Shown: positions 11,860 to 25,975, counted from the first letter of the stretch. The stretch is DNA of 64,000 nt from Sphingopyxis sp. QXT-31 (GCF_001984035.1 NZ_CP019449.1:3162001-3226000), one strand, 5' to 3'. Numbers and translations are program-made. Notes: generated by a model from the letters alone, not told the origin.

Positions 11860-12330
11860 TCAAGCGCGCCGCCCGCGAGGCCGGGCGTATCGGGACTGAA
11901 CCGTCGTGCGACGGAGTTGCTGTTCAAGCGCCGTGTTAGAGCGCTTGAGAAAAACGCTGCAAACCCGTCGAAGAACGGGGTATCCGAGCCACGAAAAGAG
12001 ACCCGCGCATTCGATACGATGCGTAACCTCCACCCCCTGCCCAAGCTTTTCGAGCCGGTAGCTTTCCTCAATGACGAGCAGCCCGCGCGTACCTGTCCGC
12101 CACGAGAAACCGGTCAGCCAGTCGAGAGCGGTGATGCGCCCCTCGGAGGCAAATTCCGGACCCCGCTTGCCGCGCGGTGAATAGACATAGCCCAGTCGCT
12201 CGTCGTCGCCCGAGCGGTCGGTGAACCGCAGCGTCGGGTGCCAGTCGCCATATCGGTCGATATCGACGAGAAGACGCCAGACGCGACCGATCGGAACTGG
12301 CAAGCGGAGCGAGGTGCCTACCGAGAACAT
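11860..12330 (-). CDS. SRPBCC (START-like) domain protein, second copy
   Basis: 156 residues. The N-terminal strand-helix unit (LPVPIGRVWRLLVDIDRYGDWHP) and the final amphipathic helix followed by an Arg-rich tail match SRPBCC/polyketide-cyclase proteins. It resembles the gene at 5410-5895 in length, fold pattern and basic tail, but sequence identity by eye is low. It lies between the DUF190 gene (81 bp upstream) and the ATPase leader. No signal peptide. The ligand is unknown; a role in binding a hydrophobic compound linked to efflux is speculation. Confidence 0.85.
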   Translation of the reverse strand: MFSVGTSLRLPVPIGRVWRLLVDIDRYGDWHPTLRFTDRSGDDERLGYVYSPRGKRGPEFASEGRITALDWLTGFSWRTGTRGLLVIEESYRLEKLGQGVEVTHRIECAGLFSWLGYPVLRRVCSVFLKRSNTALEQQLRRTTVQSRYARPRGRRA

Positions 12331-12411
12331 CGGAGACCTCCTCGCTCGCGCAAGCTGGTCCGCGACGCAGGCCGGGGGCCTGCGCCGCGGTGGAAACCGG
12401 CAAGTTGCCGG

Positions 12412-12756
12412 TCAGCTCTGAACATCGGGAGGCTCCGCAGCGGATTTGCCGCCGAGGATATCTACCGCTTCGAGGGTGATGAGCCCGATATCGGGTATCT
12501 CCCCCAGTTGCGCCGCGAAATCGCGGAGCCGCTGCTCTTCGTCGATGATCTCGATCACGACCGCCCGGTCATTCTCCAGCGCGTGGCGGCGATGGAGATG
12601 CGCCGAGCGACCGAAGCCGAGCACCGCCTCAAGGACAGTTACGCCCGCGAGCTTCTGCTGCCGCGCAAGTTCCGCGATGAATTCGAAGGCTCGCCGGTCG
12701 CCGAAGAATGCGGATTCGTCAGTGTAGATGCGCAAGAGCTTGGATGCTTTTGTCAT
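12412..12756 (-). CDS. DUF190 family protein
   Basis: 114 residues. It matches the DUF190 pattern: an N-terminal LLRIYTDESAFFGDRRAFEFI strand-helix, the conserved LAGVTVLEAVLGFG stretch, VVIEIIDEEQRLRDF and a C-terminal LITLEAVDI. DUF190 proteins have a PII-like (GlnB/CutA1-type) ferredoxin fold and often sit next to ion transporters. Here the gene starts 12 bp after the czcA stop with GGGAG at the right distance, so it belongs to the czc operon. It may sense metal or nucleotide state of the efflux system (inference from fold and position). Confidence 0.88.
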   Translation of the reverse strand: MTKASKLLRIYTDESAFFGDRRAFEFIAELARQQKLAGVTVLEAVLGFGRSAHLHRRHALENDRAVVIEIIDEEQRLRDFAAQLGEIPDIGLITLEAVDILGGKSAAEPPDVQS

Positions 12757-12768
12757 GACATTATCTCC

Positions 12769-15700
12769 CTATTCCGTAGCCGGCTGGGTGGCCGGCTCCG
12801 CTTTCCGCTTGAGGAACTTCGGCTGCCAGTCGGCTCCGAGTACGACCTTGGCGATCGCGGGCAGGACGAGAAGCGTCAGGATGGTCGCCGCGATGAGGCC
12901 GCCGATGACGGTAGTCGCGAGCGGCTTCTGCACTTCGGCGCCGGTTCCGGTCGCGATCGCCATCGGCACGAAGCCGATCGCGGGCACGAAACCGGTCATG
13001 ATCACCGCACGCATCTTCTCGGTCATACCCTCGCGGATTGCCTCCGTGAGCGGGACATCATTCTCGAGCCGCTCGCGGATCGCCGTCATGACGACGAGAC
13101 CGTTGAGCACCGCGACGCCGGCAAGGCAGATGAAGCCCACCGCCGCAGACACCGAAAAATTGATCCCGGTAAGCGCGAGGGTGAACACCCCGCCCGCGAG
13201 GCCCAGCGGCACCGCGAGGAACACGGCGGTCGCGCGTCCGAAGGTGCCGAGCGCCATGTAGAGCAGGATGAAAATGCCCGCGAAGCAGAGCGGAACCACG
13301 ATGGAAAGCCGCTTCGATGCAGCCTGCAGGCTTTCGAACTGCCCGCCCCATTCGAGATAATAGCCCGCCGGGAGCTTCACATTGGCAATCTTCGCCTGCG
13401 CTTCCGTCACGAAGGACCCCGCATCGCGGCCTTCGAGGTTCACCTGCACGACGACGCGCCGCTTGCCATTCTCGCGGCTGATCTGGTTGAGTCCTTCGGT
13501 CAGCCGGATCTGCGCCACTTGCGCGAGCGGTATCTGCCCGCGATTGCCGCCTTCCGAAGGAAGGAGGACAGGAAGCGCGCGAATATCGTCGAGATTCACG
13601 CGCGTTGCGTCTGGAACGCGCACGGTGATGTCGAAGCGCCGGTCGCCCTCATAGAGCAGGCCCGATTCGCGCCCGCCGAGCGCTGCCGACACGGTGTCGG
13701 CGACTTCCTGGACCGACAGGCCGTACCTCGCAATCGCGTTGCGATCGAGCGTTACGTCGAGCATCGGAGCCCCGCCGACCTGGTCGGCCTTGACGCTGCC
13801 CGCTCCCGGAATGCCCTGGAGCACCTTCACCATCTCGTTCGCGGCGAGCGACATCTTGTCGAGGTCGTCGCCATAGAGCTTGATCGCGACGTCGCCGCGG
13901 ACACCCGCAATCAGTTCGTTGAAGCGAAGCTCGATCGGCTGACTGACCTCGTAGAGCTGACCGAGCTGGCCGCCAGCGGCCTTCTCGATGCGCTCGACGA
14001 CGTCGGCCTTGGAATCGACCCCGACGGGCCATTGGTCTTGCGGTTTCAGAATGATGAAACCGTCCGAGATGTTCGGCGGCATCGGATCAGTCGCGACCTC
14101 GGCTGTACCGGTCTTCGAGAACATCAGCTCGACCTCGGGCAATTTAGAGATGGCTGTCTCGACGTTGCGCTGCATCGCAAGCGACTGTTCGAGGCTGACC
14201 GACGGCACGCGCGTCGAGGCGAGCGCCATATTCTTCTCATCGAGCTGCGGAATGAATTCCGAGCCAAGCAGGCCGAACGCCGGGATGGCGAGGAGGAAGA
14301 AAGCAAAGCCGCCGGCGATGAAAGGCCAGGGCTTGGCAATCGCCTTGTCGAGCAGCGGCAGATAGCGCTCCTTCAAGTTGCGGATTGCCCAGACTTCCTT
14401 CTCGGCAACCTTGCCGCGGATCATCAGCGCGACAAGCGCCGGAACCAGCGTGATAGCGAGAATGAAGGCGGCAACGAGCGCGAGCATGATGGTGATGGCC
14501 ATCGGCGAGAAGGTCTTGCCCTCGACGCCCGTGAACATCAGCAGCGGCGCGAAGGCGAGCAGGATTATCGCCTGCCCAAAGACGGTCGGTTTGATCATCT
14601 CCTGGCTGGCGCGCATCGTCTCCTCGAGACGTTCGCGAAGATTGAGCAAACGCCCTTCATGCTCTTGCCGGTGCGCCAATCTGGCGAGGCAGTTTTCGAT
14701 GATGATAACCGCGCCGTCGACGATCAGACCGAAGTCGAGCGCGCCGAGACTCATCAGGTTACCGGGCACGCGGAACGCGTTCATGCCCATCGCCATCATC
14801 AGGAAGGAGAAGGGAATGACCAGCACCGCGATGATCGCCGCGCGCCAGTTGCCGAGCAGGAAGAAGAGCGCGGCCGCCACGAGCACCGCGCCTTCGGTGA
14901 GGTTCTTTTCGACCGTGCCGACCGTTGCATTGACCAGCTTAGCGCGGTCGAGCACCACCTTCACTTCGACGCCGGGCGGCAGGGTTTTAGACACCTGCGC
15001 AATCTTAGCCGAGACGTCTTCGGCGACAGTCCGGCTGTTCTGGCCGATCAGCATCAGCACGGTGCCGATCACCGCCTCTTTGCCGTTCATGCTGCCCGCA
15101 CCGGTTCTGAGGTCGCCGCCGATTTTCACATTGGCGAGCTGTCCGACCGTGACGGGCACGCCGCCGCGCGTCGCGACGACGGCGTTGCGGATTTCATCGA
15201 CCGAACGGACGCGCGCATCGACGCGCACGAGATAGGCCTCGCCCGCCCGGTTATAATAGTTGGCCCCGACCGCGAGATTGGCGCGTTCGAGTGCTTCGCC
15301 GAGCTCGCTGTAGGAAATGCCGTAGCTGGTGAGCCGCGTCGGATCGGGCTCGACCACGAAGGTCTTGGCATAGCCGCCGATCGAATCGACGCCGGCGACG
15401 CCGCCGACCGACTTGAGCTGCGGGCTCACGATCCAGTCCTGAACCGTGCGAAGATAGCCCGATTTGGCAATCTCGTCGGTGAGGATATCGCCCTCGGGGG
15501 TCAGATAGCTGCCGTCGGGTTGCCAGCCGGGTTGGCCGGCGACTTTCTTGGCGCCCTTCCCGTCAGGATATTTGTAGCCGACGGTATACATGACGACCTC
15601 GCCCAGCCCCGTTGTCACGGGGCCAATCTGCGGCTGAGCCCCGTCGGGAAGGTTCTCGCCCGCCTGGAGAAGCCGTTCGCCCACCTGCTGGCGCGCGAAA

Positions 15701-16011
15701 TAGAGGTCGGTTTCATCGGTAAAGATCGCCGTCACCTGGCTGAATCCGTTGCGCGAGATCGAACGCGTCGTCTCGAGCCCCGGAATGCCGGCGAGTGAGA
15801 TTTCGATCGGGTAGGTTACGAGCTTCTCGATTTCGACCGGCGAAAGACGCGGATCGATCGTATTGATCTGCACCTGCTTGTTGGTGATGTCGGGAACCGC
15901 GTCGATCGGCAGCTTGGTGAGCTGCCATACGCCGAGTCCCGCGATCACGAGGAAGAGAAAGAGTACCGCCCAGCGCGCGCGGACGGATAGCGCCATCAGT
16001 TTCGCGATCAT
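12769..16011 (-). CDS. czcA: CzcA/CusA-family heavy-metal RND permease (first copy)
   Basis: 1080 residues. The N-terminus has the HME hallmark [19 protein letters not shown], and TM4 carries [19 protein letters not shown], the metal-efflux pattern of acidic residues. The full twelve-helix, two-porter architecture is present. It should form a trimeric proton/metal antiporter with CzcB and CzcC, exporting divalent cations (Co, Zn, Cd or Ni) or Cu/Ag from periplasm to exterior. It begins 4 bp after the czcB stop. Metal specificity cannot be read with certainty from the sequence. The czcA at 22814 is a diverged paralogue. Confidence 0.95.
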   Translation of the reverse strand: MIAKLMALSVRARWAVLFLFLVIAGLGVWQLTKLPIDAVPDITNKQVQINTIDPRLSPVEIEKLVTYPIEISLAGIPGLETTRSISRNGFSQVTAIFTDETDLYFARQQVGERLLQAGENLPDGAQPQIGPVTTGLGEVVMYTVGYKYPDGKGAKKVAGQPGWQPDGSYLTPEGDILTDEIAKSGYLRTVQDWIVSPQLKSVGGVAGVDSIGGYAKTFVVEPDPTRLTSYGISYSELGEALERANLAVGANYYNRAGEAYLVRVDARVRSVDEIRNAVVATRGGVPVTVGQLANVKIGGDLRTGAGSMNGKEAVIGTVLMLIGQNSRTVAEDVSAKIAQVSKTLPPGVEVKVVLDRAKLVNATVGTVEKNLTEGAVLVAAALFFLLGNWRAAIIAVLVIPFSFLMMAMGMNAFRVPGNLMSLGALDFGLIVDGAVIIIENCLARLAHRQEHEGRLLNLRERLEETMRASQEMIKPTVFGQAIILLAFAPLLMFTGVEGKTFSPMAITIMLALVAAFILAITLVPALVALMIRGKVAEKEVWAIRNLKERYLPLLDKAIAKPWPFIAGGFAFFLLAIPAFGLLGSEFIPQLDEKNMALASTRVPSVSLEQSLAMQRNVETAISKLPEVELMFSKTGTAEVATDPMPPNISDGFIILKPQDQWPVGVDSKADVVERIEKAAGGQLGQLYEVSQPIELRFNELIAGVRGDVAIKLYGDDLDKMSLAANEMVKVLQGIPGAGSVKADQVGGAPMLDVTLDRNAIARYGLSVQEVADTVSAALGGRESGLLYEGDRRFDITVRVPDATRVNLDDIRALPVLLPSEGGNRGQIPLAQVAQIRLTEGLNQISRENGKRRVVVQVNLEGRDAGSFVTEAQAKIANVKLPAGYYLEWGGQFESLQAASKRLSIVVPLCFAGIFILLYMALGTFGRATAVFLAVPLGLAGGVFTLALTGINFSVSAAVGFICLAGVAVLNGLVVMTAIRERLENDVPLTEAIREGMTEKMRAVIMTGFVPAIGFVPMAIATGTGAEVQKPLATTVIGGLIAATILTLLVLPAIAKVVLGADWQPKFLKRKAEPATQPATE

Positions 16012-16014
16012 GGT

Positions 16015-17184
16015 CTATTCCTCCTCGCCCGCGCCCTTGCCGAGTTCGGCCTTGAGCAGGAAGGCGTTCTCGGTCGCGACCATCTGTCCGGGCTTCAGCC
16101 CGGAGAGGATTTCGACGCGGCCCGCGCTGCGTTGGCCGACGGTGACCTGCTGCGCACGGAAGCCTTCTTTCGTGCGAATGAACACCACGTCGCGGCCTTC
16201 GAGCGTCTGGAGGGCTTCGTCAGTGATCACGATTCGGGCGGGGCCACCGGTTTCGGCGCCGCGGCTCGGAAGCAGACGTACCCGGACCGCAAGGCCCGGC
16301 TGCAAGGCGCCGGGCACGTCGAGCACGGCGGTTGCCGAGCGCGTGTCGCCGGACAGGCCAGGAGTCACAGCCCGCACGCGGGCATCGATCGTCCGGCCGT
16401 CGGGAAGTTCGATGATCGCACGATCTCCGGGCGAGAGCCGCTGTGCATCGGCCGGACCAACCGCGGCCTCGATCTGCACCTTGCTGGGATCGGCAACGCG
16501 GAACAGTTCGGTTTCAGGCTGGACAAAGGCGCCAAGGCTGGCGTTCTCGGCCGTAATCCGCCCCGAGATCGGACTTGCCACTATGACACTGCTGCCATCG
16601 CGCGTGACCTGCGCCGCGCTCGCAGCGGCGCGGGCGCGCTGCGCTTCCGCCGCGGCAGCCGCCGCCTCGGCCTGCGCTCGCTCATAATCGACGCGAGCGG
16701 ACACTTTCTGATCGAGCAGCGTCTTCTCGCGGTGGAGGTTCTTCTGCGCCAGCGTCGAGCGCGCATCGGCTGCGACCCGCTCGGCCGCTATCTGTGCAGC
16801 GTCACGGCTCTGGACGATGGCGATCGTCTCTCCGGCGCGGACCGGATCACCGAGCCGCTTGAAAAGCCGGGTGACGGCACCGCCGGCCCGCGCGGTCACG
16901 ATAGCCTCGCCGCTCGGTGCCGCAGTGACGGTCGCCTGCGAGATGATTTCGGAGCCGAGGCCGCCCGATGCGATCGTTTCGACGCCGATGTCGGCAGACT
17001 TGATCGCTTCGGGGCTGATGACGAGGTTGTTGGGAAGAGCTTCGCTCGCCGCTTCCGCACCGCCTTCAGCCGCCGGAGCCGGCGCCGGATCGGCGGTGCA
17101 ACGTGCGACACCGAAACCGGTGACGGCCGCGAGAGCCATTGCGCCCGCGACGGTGCCGAGGAGGCGCTTGTCCTTGGTGATCAT
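16015..17184 (-). CDS. czcB: CzcB-like membrane fusion protein (first copy)
   Basis: 389 residues from ATG 17182-17184 (GGAG 7 nt upstream); the longer open frame above it has no such signal. An N-terminal hydrophobic segment (about 8-26) is the signal or anchor. Lipoyl half-motifs surround an Ala/Glu-rich coiled-coil hairpin (about residues 130-195), followed by a beta-barrel and a membrane-proximal domain ending VATENAFLLKAELGKG. This is the usual HlyD/CzcB order. It would link CzcA to the outer-membrane CzcC. 109 bp separate it from the czcC stop. Confidence 0.93.
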   Translation of the reverse strand: MITKDKRLLGTVAGAMALAAVTGFGVARCTADPAPAPAAEGGAEAASEALPNNLVISPEAIKSADIGVETIASGGLGSEIISQATVTAAPSGEAIVTARAGGAVTRLFKRLGDPVRAGETIAIVQSRDAAQIAAERVAADARSTLAQKNLHREKTLLDQKVSARVDYERAQAEAAAAAAEAQRARAAASAAQVTRDGSSVIVASPISGRITAENASLGAFVQPETELFRVADPSKVQIEAAVGPADAQRLSPGDRAIIELPDGRTIDARVRAVTPGLSGDTRSATAVLDVPGALQPGLAVRVRLLPSRGAETGGPARIVITDEALQTLEGRDVVFIRTKEGFRAQQVTVGQRSAGRVEILSGLKPGQMVATENAFLLKAELGKGAGEEE

Positions 17185-17293
17185 ATTCTGTCTCCGCTGT
17201 TGATGCGGTTCGCGCGCCGACCGGCGGCGCACCCCTGTTGATTGAGAAGGATGGCGGGGCGGACGGCCCCGCTGATTGCTGGGACCGGCACGC

Positions 17294-18601
17294 TCATGGC
17301 TGGTGATCCGCGTCGCCCTCGGCCGCGGCCTGACGCGAGAGGATCGCACGCGCTTCGGCGCGGGCCTGCCGGGCCGCAATCAGCTCCGCCTGCGTCGCGG
17401 CATAGGCTTGCTGCGCGTCGATCAGTTCGACCAGCGTCGATTTGCCGGCGCGGTAGCTGAGCTCGGCGAGCCGGACGCCTTCGCGCGCCTGCTCGATCCC
17501 GCTGCCCTCGAGCGCCGCGAGGCGGGCCTCGGCGGCTTCGAGTTCGGCCTGCGCATTGGCAATCTCTGCCTCGGCGTTGACGACCGCATTTTCCCGCCGC
17601 GCGATGGCGGCAGCGACGTCGGACTTGGCCGCCGAGATGTTGCCGCGATTGCGATCGAAGATCGGCAGCGGCACCGAGACATTCGCAATGAGGGCACGAT
17701 CGCCCGTGTCGCGAAGTTGCCGCACTCCGAAGCCAACAGACGGGTCGAGGCGACCGTCGGCGCGCTGCCCTCGGAGGCGAGCTTCGGCGATGAGGCGGTC
17801 GGTTTCGGCAAGCCGCACGTCGAGCGTGGCCAGCGAGTCCACCGATGCGGGCATCACCCACAGGTCGCCTTCGACCAGTTCGGCCGGCGCAACCGAGCTG
17901 CCGAGGAGCGCTGCCAGCGAACGGCGCGCTGTCCGTTCCTCGGCCTCGGCGGTGCGCAGTTCGGCGGTGGCCTGGACCAGCGCCGCATTGGCACGGAAGG
18001 CACGCAGCGGCGGCTCGTTACCCGTATCGACCATCGCCTGTGCGACGCGGACGAGTTCGCGGGCGCGCGCTTCATTCTCGCGCGCGAGCGCCAGACTGTC
18101 GCGGGCTGCGAGTGCCGTCGCGAACTGGTTGCGAACCTCGAGCGCGAGATCGGCTCGGACAATCTCGAGCCTATATTGCGCGGCGAGGAACTCGGCATCT
18201 GCTAGCGTCATGCGCGCACGGCGCCGGCCGCCGATGTCAAGACGCTGATTGACCGACACCGTCGATTCGAGGCCGTTTAGTCCCGAATAGGGGCCGGTGC
18301 CCGCGAAATTCTCGACGTCGACGTTAAGGATGGGGTTGAAGCGATAGCCCGCCTGACGCTGGCGACCGCGAGCAGCCTCCACTTCGGCTTCGGCGGCAAC
18401 CACGCGCGGCGAGCGCGCGTCGGCCTCCTCCATCGCCTGCGCGAGGGACAATCGAGCGGGAAGCGGGCCGGCACGCACGGCCTGGCCTGCCGAAGAAGGC
18501 GGTCCCACCTGCTCCGTCGCTGCCGACTGGGCAGCGGCGGGCGCGGAATTTGCGCCTGCAACGAGCGCCACGAGACTCGCGGCGACAACTATGGATTTCA
18601 T
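17294..18601 (-). CDS. czcC: CzcC-like TolC-family outer-membrane factor (first copy)
   Basis: 435 residues with a signal peptide (MKSIVVAASLVALVAGANSAPAAAQ). Two OEP/TolC repeats of long amphipathic helices are visible, including the LSLAQAMEEADARSPRV start of repeat one and ELSYRAGKSTLVELIDAQQ in repeat two, a typical TolC-family motif. It should form the trimeric exit duct of the CzcCBA pump. It is the first RND component transcribed after the small secreted protein at 18667-19029. Confidence 0.93.
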   Translation of the reverse strand: MKSIVVAASLVALVAGANSAPAAAQSAATEQVGPPSSAGQAVRAGPLPARLSLAQAMEEADARSPRVVAAEAEVEAARGRQRQAGYRFNPILNVDVENFAGTGPYSGLNGLESTVSVNQRLDIGGRRRARMTLADAEFLAAQYRLEIVRADLALEVRNQFATALAARDSLALARENEARARELVRVAQAMVDTGNEPPLRAFRANAALVQATAELRTAEAEERTARRSLAALLGSSVAPAELVEGDLWVMPASVDSLATLDVRLAETDRLIAEARLRGQRADGRLDPSVGFGVRQLRDTGDRALIANVSVPLPIFDRNRGNISAAKSDVAAAIARRENAVVNAEAEIANAQAELEAAEARLAALEGSGIEQAREGVRLAELSYRAGKSTLVELIDAQQAYAATQAELIAARQARAEARAILSRQAAAEGDADHQP

Positions 18602-18666
18602 GAAAAAGAGACTCCTGACGTTTCCAGGGAGAAGCGCACGCGAAGGGCACGCGCAGACCTAGAGCG

Positions 18667-19029
18667 TCAGGCGATTGGAGGGCGAAAGGTCCCGATATAG
18701 GCGACGGGCGGCAAGGCGGCCGTCAGAATGCGCGCATGCGCTTCAGCGGCAGGGGTTTCGGTCGCTGCCGAAAGCGTTTCCGCCGGGACGCCCGAATGGT
18801 GGCCATGGCAACCATGAGCGGCGGCAGGCACCTGCTGCTTTTCGCCGGACGAGGAATTTTTCTTGTCGGACTCGGCGCTTTCGGTAGCCGGCGCACTCAC
18901 GCAGCCGGCTTCGATCGCCGCGACAAAAAGGCTCGCCTCGGCCCGATCCTCGGTCGCATGCGCGAGCGATCCCGCAACCGTTCCGGATGCAAGGAGAAAG
19001 GTCAGCAAGAGGAGGATTATCCGTCGCAT
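18667..19029 (-). CDS. Small secreted Cys/His-containing protein leading the czcCBA operon
   Basis: 120 residues with a signal peptide (MRRIILLLLTFLLASGTVAGSLAHA). The mature part is low-complexity Ala/Glu/Ser with a CHGHH cluster in its centre and ends TAALPPVAYIGTFRPPIA. AGGAG is 9 nt from the ATG. It stands 65 bp before czcC and is transcribed with it. A similarly sized His-rich secreted protein precedes czcC in the divergent operon at 19899-20237. Such leaders are seen before czc operons and probably bind metal in the periplasm, but this is inference; no named family is assigned. Confidence 0.72.
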   Translation of the reverse strand: MRRIILLLLTFLLASGTVAGSLAHATEDRAEASLFVAAIEAGCVSAPATESAESDKKNSSSGEKQQVPAAAHGCHGHHSGVPAETLSAATETPAAEAHARILTAALPPVAYIGTFRPPIA

Positions 19030-19444
19030 TGGAACCGGCTCCTAGCATCGAAATAGCGCGGTGAAAAGTAGAAGATTTTCAATCAACTTCGGCGGCACTC
19101 TTCTAACCCCCGAACGAGTGCTGTAATGTTATCTCATGATGGCAATCGAGCCATTTATCCGTCCTAGAAATACTTATTAGGACCTCTATAAGAACAGGAT
19201 ATCCGTCGAACAATCGGGCGTTAAGCACAATAGTTCTACGATTGTCTTGCAATCTTATTTCCGGACTTACGCTATTGCTTCTGTCCTCCTTTGTACCGGG
19301 CTGTGCCGGGGCGGAGGGATTCGTCTTGGACAGGGCGGTAAATCGGAAATCGCGCATCGAGGCGCCGAGCGGCAACATGAGAGCTTGACCCTGTATCTAC
19401 TACAGGGTGCAAAAGCCTGCCCTGGACAAAAAGGGGGACCCAGC
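19030..19444. other. AT-rich divergent intergenic region between two czc operons
   Basis: 415 bp without a convincing gene, distinctly richer in A+T than its surroundings. It must hold the promoters of both metal operons. Visible elements are an inverted repeat GTCCTA (19161-19166) / TAGGAC (19178-19183), which may be an operator, and the MerR-type operator at 19385-19415. A minus-strand frame at 19103-19378 has no ribosome-binding site or family resemblance. Confidence 0.7.
19385..19415 (+). promoter_or_regulatory. MerR-family operator/promoter of the DUF3703-czc operon
   Basis: A dyad ACCCTGTA (19388-19395) - tctac - TACAGGGT (19401-19408) lies in the spacer after a -35 element TTGACC (19385-19390). 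A -10 at 19410-19415 (CAAAAG, weak) would give the over-long 19-bp spacer typical of MerR-activated metal promoters. The arrangement CTTGAC...ACT-A-AGGGTG resembles the CadR/PbrR class. DUF3703 begins 30 bp downstream. The MerR gene at 26750-27178 is the nearest candidate regulator. Confidence 0.75.
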
Positions 19445-19840
19445 ATGATCACGTCGACTGCCAAGCCGCTGACCCGGACCATCGTCGCGCCGCTCCTGCG
19501 CGACCAATATCGCCTTTTCCGCGAATCAAGCCGAACCGGCGATGAAGCCGCCGCGTGGCGGGCGCTGGAATGGGAACATATATTGAGCCAGCCCTATATG
19601 GGCGCGCATCTGGCCTCGCACTGGCACATGTTCCGCTATGCGATCGAACTCGGCGATAGCCGCGAAGCCGCCGGTCAGGTAGTGCGGTTCCTGCTCGTGC
19701 CGCTAGGCTCGCTGACCGGCCGGCTCCCGGCCGGTAACAACGGCCGCGCGCGAGTGAGCGCCTTCGATCCGATGCCGATGCCGGAGGGCCTGGCGGTACT
19801 GATCGAGGCGGCCCGGTCGGCGGCCGAACGCGACGCCTGA
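19445..19840 (+). CDS. DUF3703 family protein
   Basis: 131 residues from ATG 19445 (AGGGGG upstream). It matches DUF3703: a helical N-terminus, a conserved WEHILSQPYMGAHLASHWHM stretch rich in His and Trp, a DSREAAGQ segment, LVPLGSLTGRLPAGNNGRARVSAF and a final PMPMPEGL motif. No signal peptide. The function of this family is not established; it recurs in heavy-metal operons. Here it is the first gene after the MerR-type operator, so metal-induced expression is likely. Confidence 0.88.
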   Translation: MITSTAKPLTRTIVAPLLRDQYRLFRESSRTGDEAAAWRALEWEHILSQPYMGAHLASHWHMFRYAIELGDSREAAGQVVRFLLVPLGSLTGRLPAGNNGRARVSAFDPMPMPEGLAVLIEAARSAAERDA

Positions 19841-19898
19841 AAGGGCTGATCCGGTTTTGGACTTCCGGAACAAGCCATTCGCTGTTAGGGGCGCGACC

Positions 19899-20237
19899 AT
19901 GGCCGCCGCTCCCCTTCGCCTGTTGCTTGTGTTCATCCTGCTGCTCAGCGGGCTTCACAATGCTGCGCCGGCGATGGCGGGCATGACGCACCATGCGACG
20001 GATTCGCATCTTTCGCACCATGTCGAGCCGGGCCATGCGTCGGACAAGGACACGCAAAAAGGTCAGCAGGACGCCGACCTCCACGGCAGTCACCATAATT
20101 GCCCGGTCGCATCCGATCAGGCCCTTTCGGGTCATGACGATCTGCCCTTTTTTTCCGGCGGCCTGCACTTCGCGCTGCCCGCGATGCGCCTCGCTTCGCG
20201 CGCCCTCGCGCCTCCCCTGAACCCTCCCCTCGCCTGA
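19899..20237 (+). CDS. Small secreted His-rich protein leading the second czc operon
   Basis: 112 residues from ATG 19899 (AGGGG 7 nt upstream; a TTG at 19857 is a weaker choice). A signal peptide (APLRLLLVFILLLSGLHNAAPAMA) precedes a mature part with many His residues (THHATDSHLSHHVEPGHASD, HGSHHNC) and a single Cys. The C-terminus is Leu/Ala/Pro-rich. It parallels the secreted protein before the first czcC and resembles short DUF2946-like leaders of metal operons. Probable periplasmic metal buffer; function inferred from composition and place. Confidence 0.75.
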   Translation: MAAAPLRLLLVFILLLSGLHNAAPAMAGMTHHATDSHLSHHVEPGHASDKDTQKGQQDADLHGSHHNCPVASDQALSGHDDLPFFSGGLHFALPAMRLASRALAPPLNPPLA

Positions 20238-20301
20238 ACGACGCCTGCCGCGCGGCCCTTCCCGGCCTGCGCTCAGTCGAACCGTTCAGGAGTGATCATT
20301 T

Positions 20302-21533
20302 ATGCATATCCATATGCGCGCCGCCCTGTTGGCCGGGGCTGCGCTGCTGGCGGGGTCCGTGTGGGCCCAGCCGCTAACGCTCGACCAGGCGGTCGAGCGG
20401 GCCATCGCTGCATCGCCAGAGCTTAGAGCCGGCGAAGCGGGGGTCGACGCCGCGCGCGCCGGCCAACTGCAAGCTCGCGTCCGACCCAATCCGACCGTGT
20501 CGGTCGACATGGAAAATGGAGTCGGGACGGGCGGCTACGGCCTGTTCCGGCAATCGGAACTCACCGTCACCTATTCGCAGCCGCTCGAACGCGGCGGAAA
20601 GCGGGAGGCGCGGATGGCGCTTGCCGAACGCGGGGTCGTTCTCGCCGAGGCGCAGTGGCGGCTCGTCCGGCTCGATATCGCCCAGGAAGTGCAGCGCGCC
20701 TATATCGACGTCCAGATCGCCGAGCAGATGGTCTGGATCGCAGAGGATCGCGTCAAACTCGAAAAGGAGATGCGCACCGAAGCGATCCGGCGCATGCGCG
20801 GCTACAAGGATCCGCTCTTCGTCGAGACCCGCGCCGATGCCCGCATTCTCGAAGCCGAGCTGGCACTGAAGGAAGCCCAAGCCAAACGGCAGTCCGCAAG
20901 AGCATTGCTCGTATCCTTCTGGGGCGGCGCTCCCGACAGCCTCGTTATCGCCGAGGGTATCGAGAAGCCCGATCCGCGCGATCCGCCGCTGGCCGAAGCC
21001 GATGCCGCGGTGTTCGACGCCGCCGTCAATCGCGCCCGGGCACAGGTTGTCGTCGAGCAAAGCCGCGCGCACCAGGACTATACGGTGTCGGGCGGCACTC
21101 GCTTCCTTCGCGAGACCAATGATGTCGCCGTTCTCGGCGGAATCTCGATCCCGCTCGGACGCTTCGACCGCAACCAGGGCAATATCGCCCGGGCGCAGGC
21201 CGAACGGCGGCAGCTCGAATTCCAGTCCGAGGCGAGCCGCCTCGAACGACTGCGGCGCCTCGCGTCGCTGCGCGCCGATGCCGACGCCGCACGGGTGCGG
21301 GCCGAGGGCATCATGAACGACGTCTATCCCAAGGCGGTGAAGACGCTCGGTCAGGTGCGCGAAGGCTATGCCCGCGGCGGCTTCCTGTTCGCCGATGTGC
21401 AGGATGCCGCCGACGTCATCATCCAGATCCAGGGTCAGTGGGCCGAGGCCATGACGCGCTACCGCGATTTGCTCGCGGAAATCGATCGCCTGACCGGCCG
21501 CTTCGATGCGGCTCCCCTTGCGGAGAATATTCC

Positions 21534-21537
<4 letters not shown>
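20302..21537 (+). CDS. czcC: CzcC-like TolC-family outer-membrane factor (second copy)
   Basis: 411 residues, start ATG 20302 with AGGAG upstream. A signal peptide ends at VWAQ, followed by PLTLDQAVERAIAASPEL, the start of the first TolC repeat; the second repeat includes VREGYARGGFLFADVQDA. The tail overlaps the czcB start by 4 bp (ATGA), showing translational coupling. It is the outer-membrane duct of the second CzcCBA pump. The sequence differs clearly from the copy at 17294-18601, so this is a separate lineage, not a recent duplication. Confidence 0.93.

Positions 21538-25975
<4,438 letters not shown>

Noticed and set aside
12238..15798. 1186-residue plus-strand ORF opposite czcA and DUF190
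   Set aside because: Antisense shadow; product is charge-rich without recognisable folds while the opposite strand encodes clear CzcA.
19103..19378. 91-residue minus-strand ORF in the AT-rich intergenic region
   Set aside because: No ribosome-binding site, no domain, and it would cover the divergent promoters and operator.
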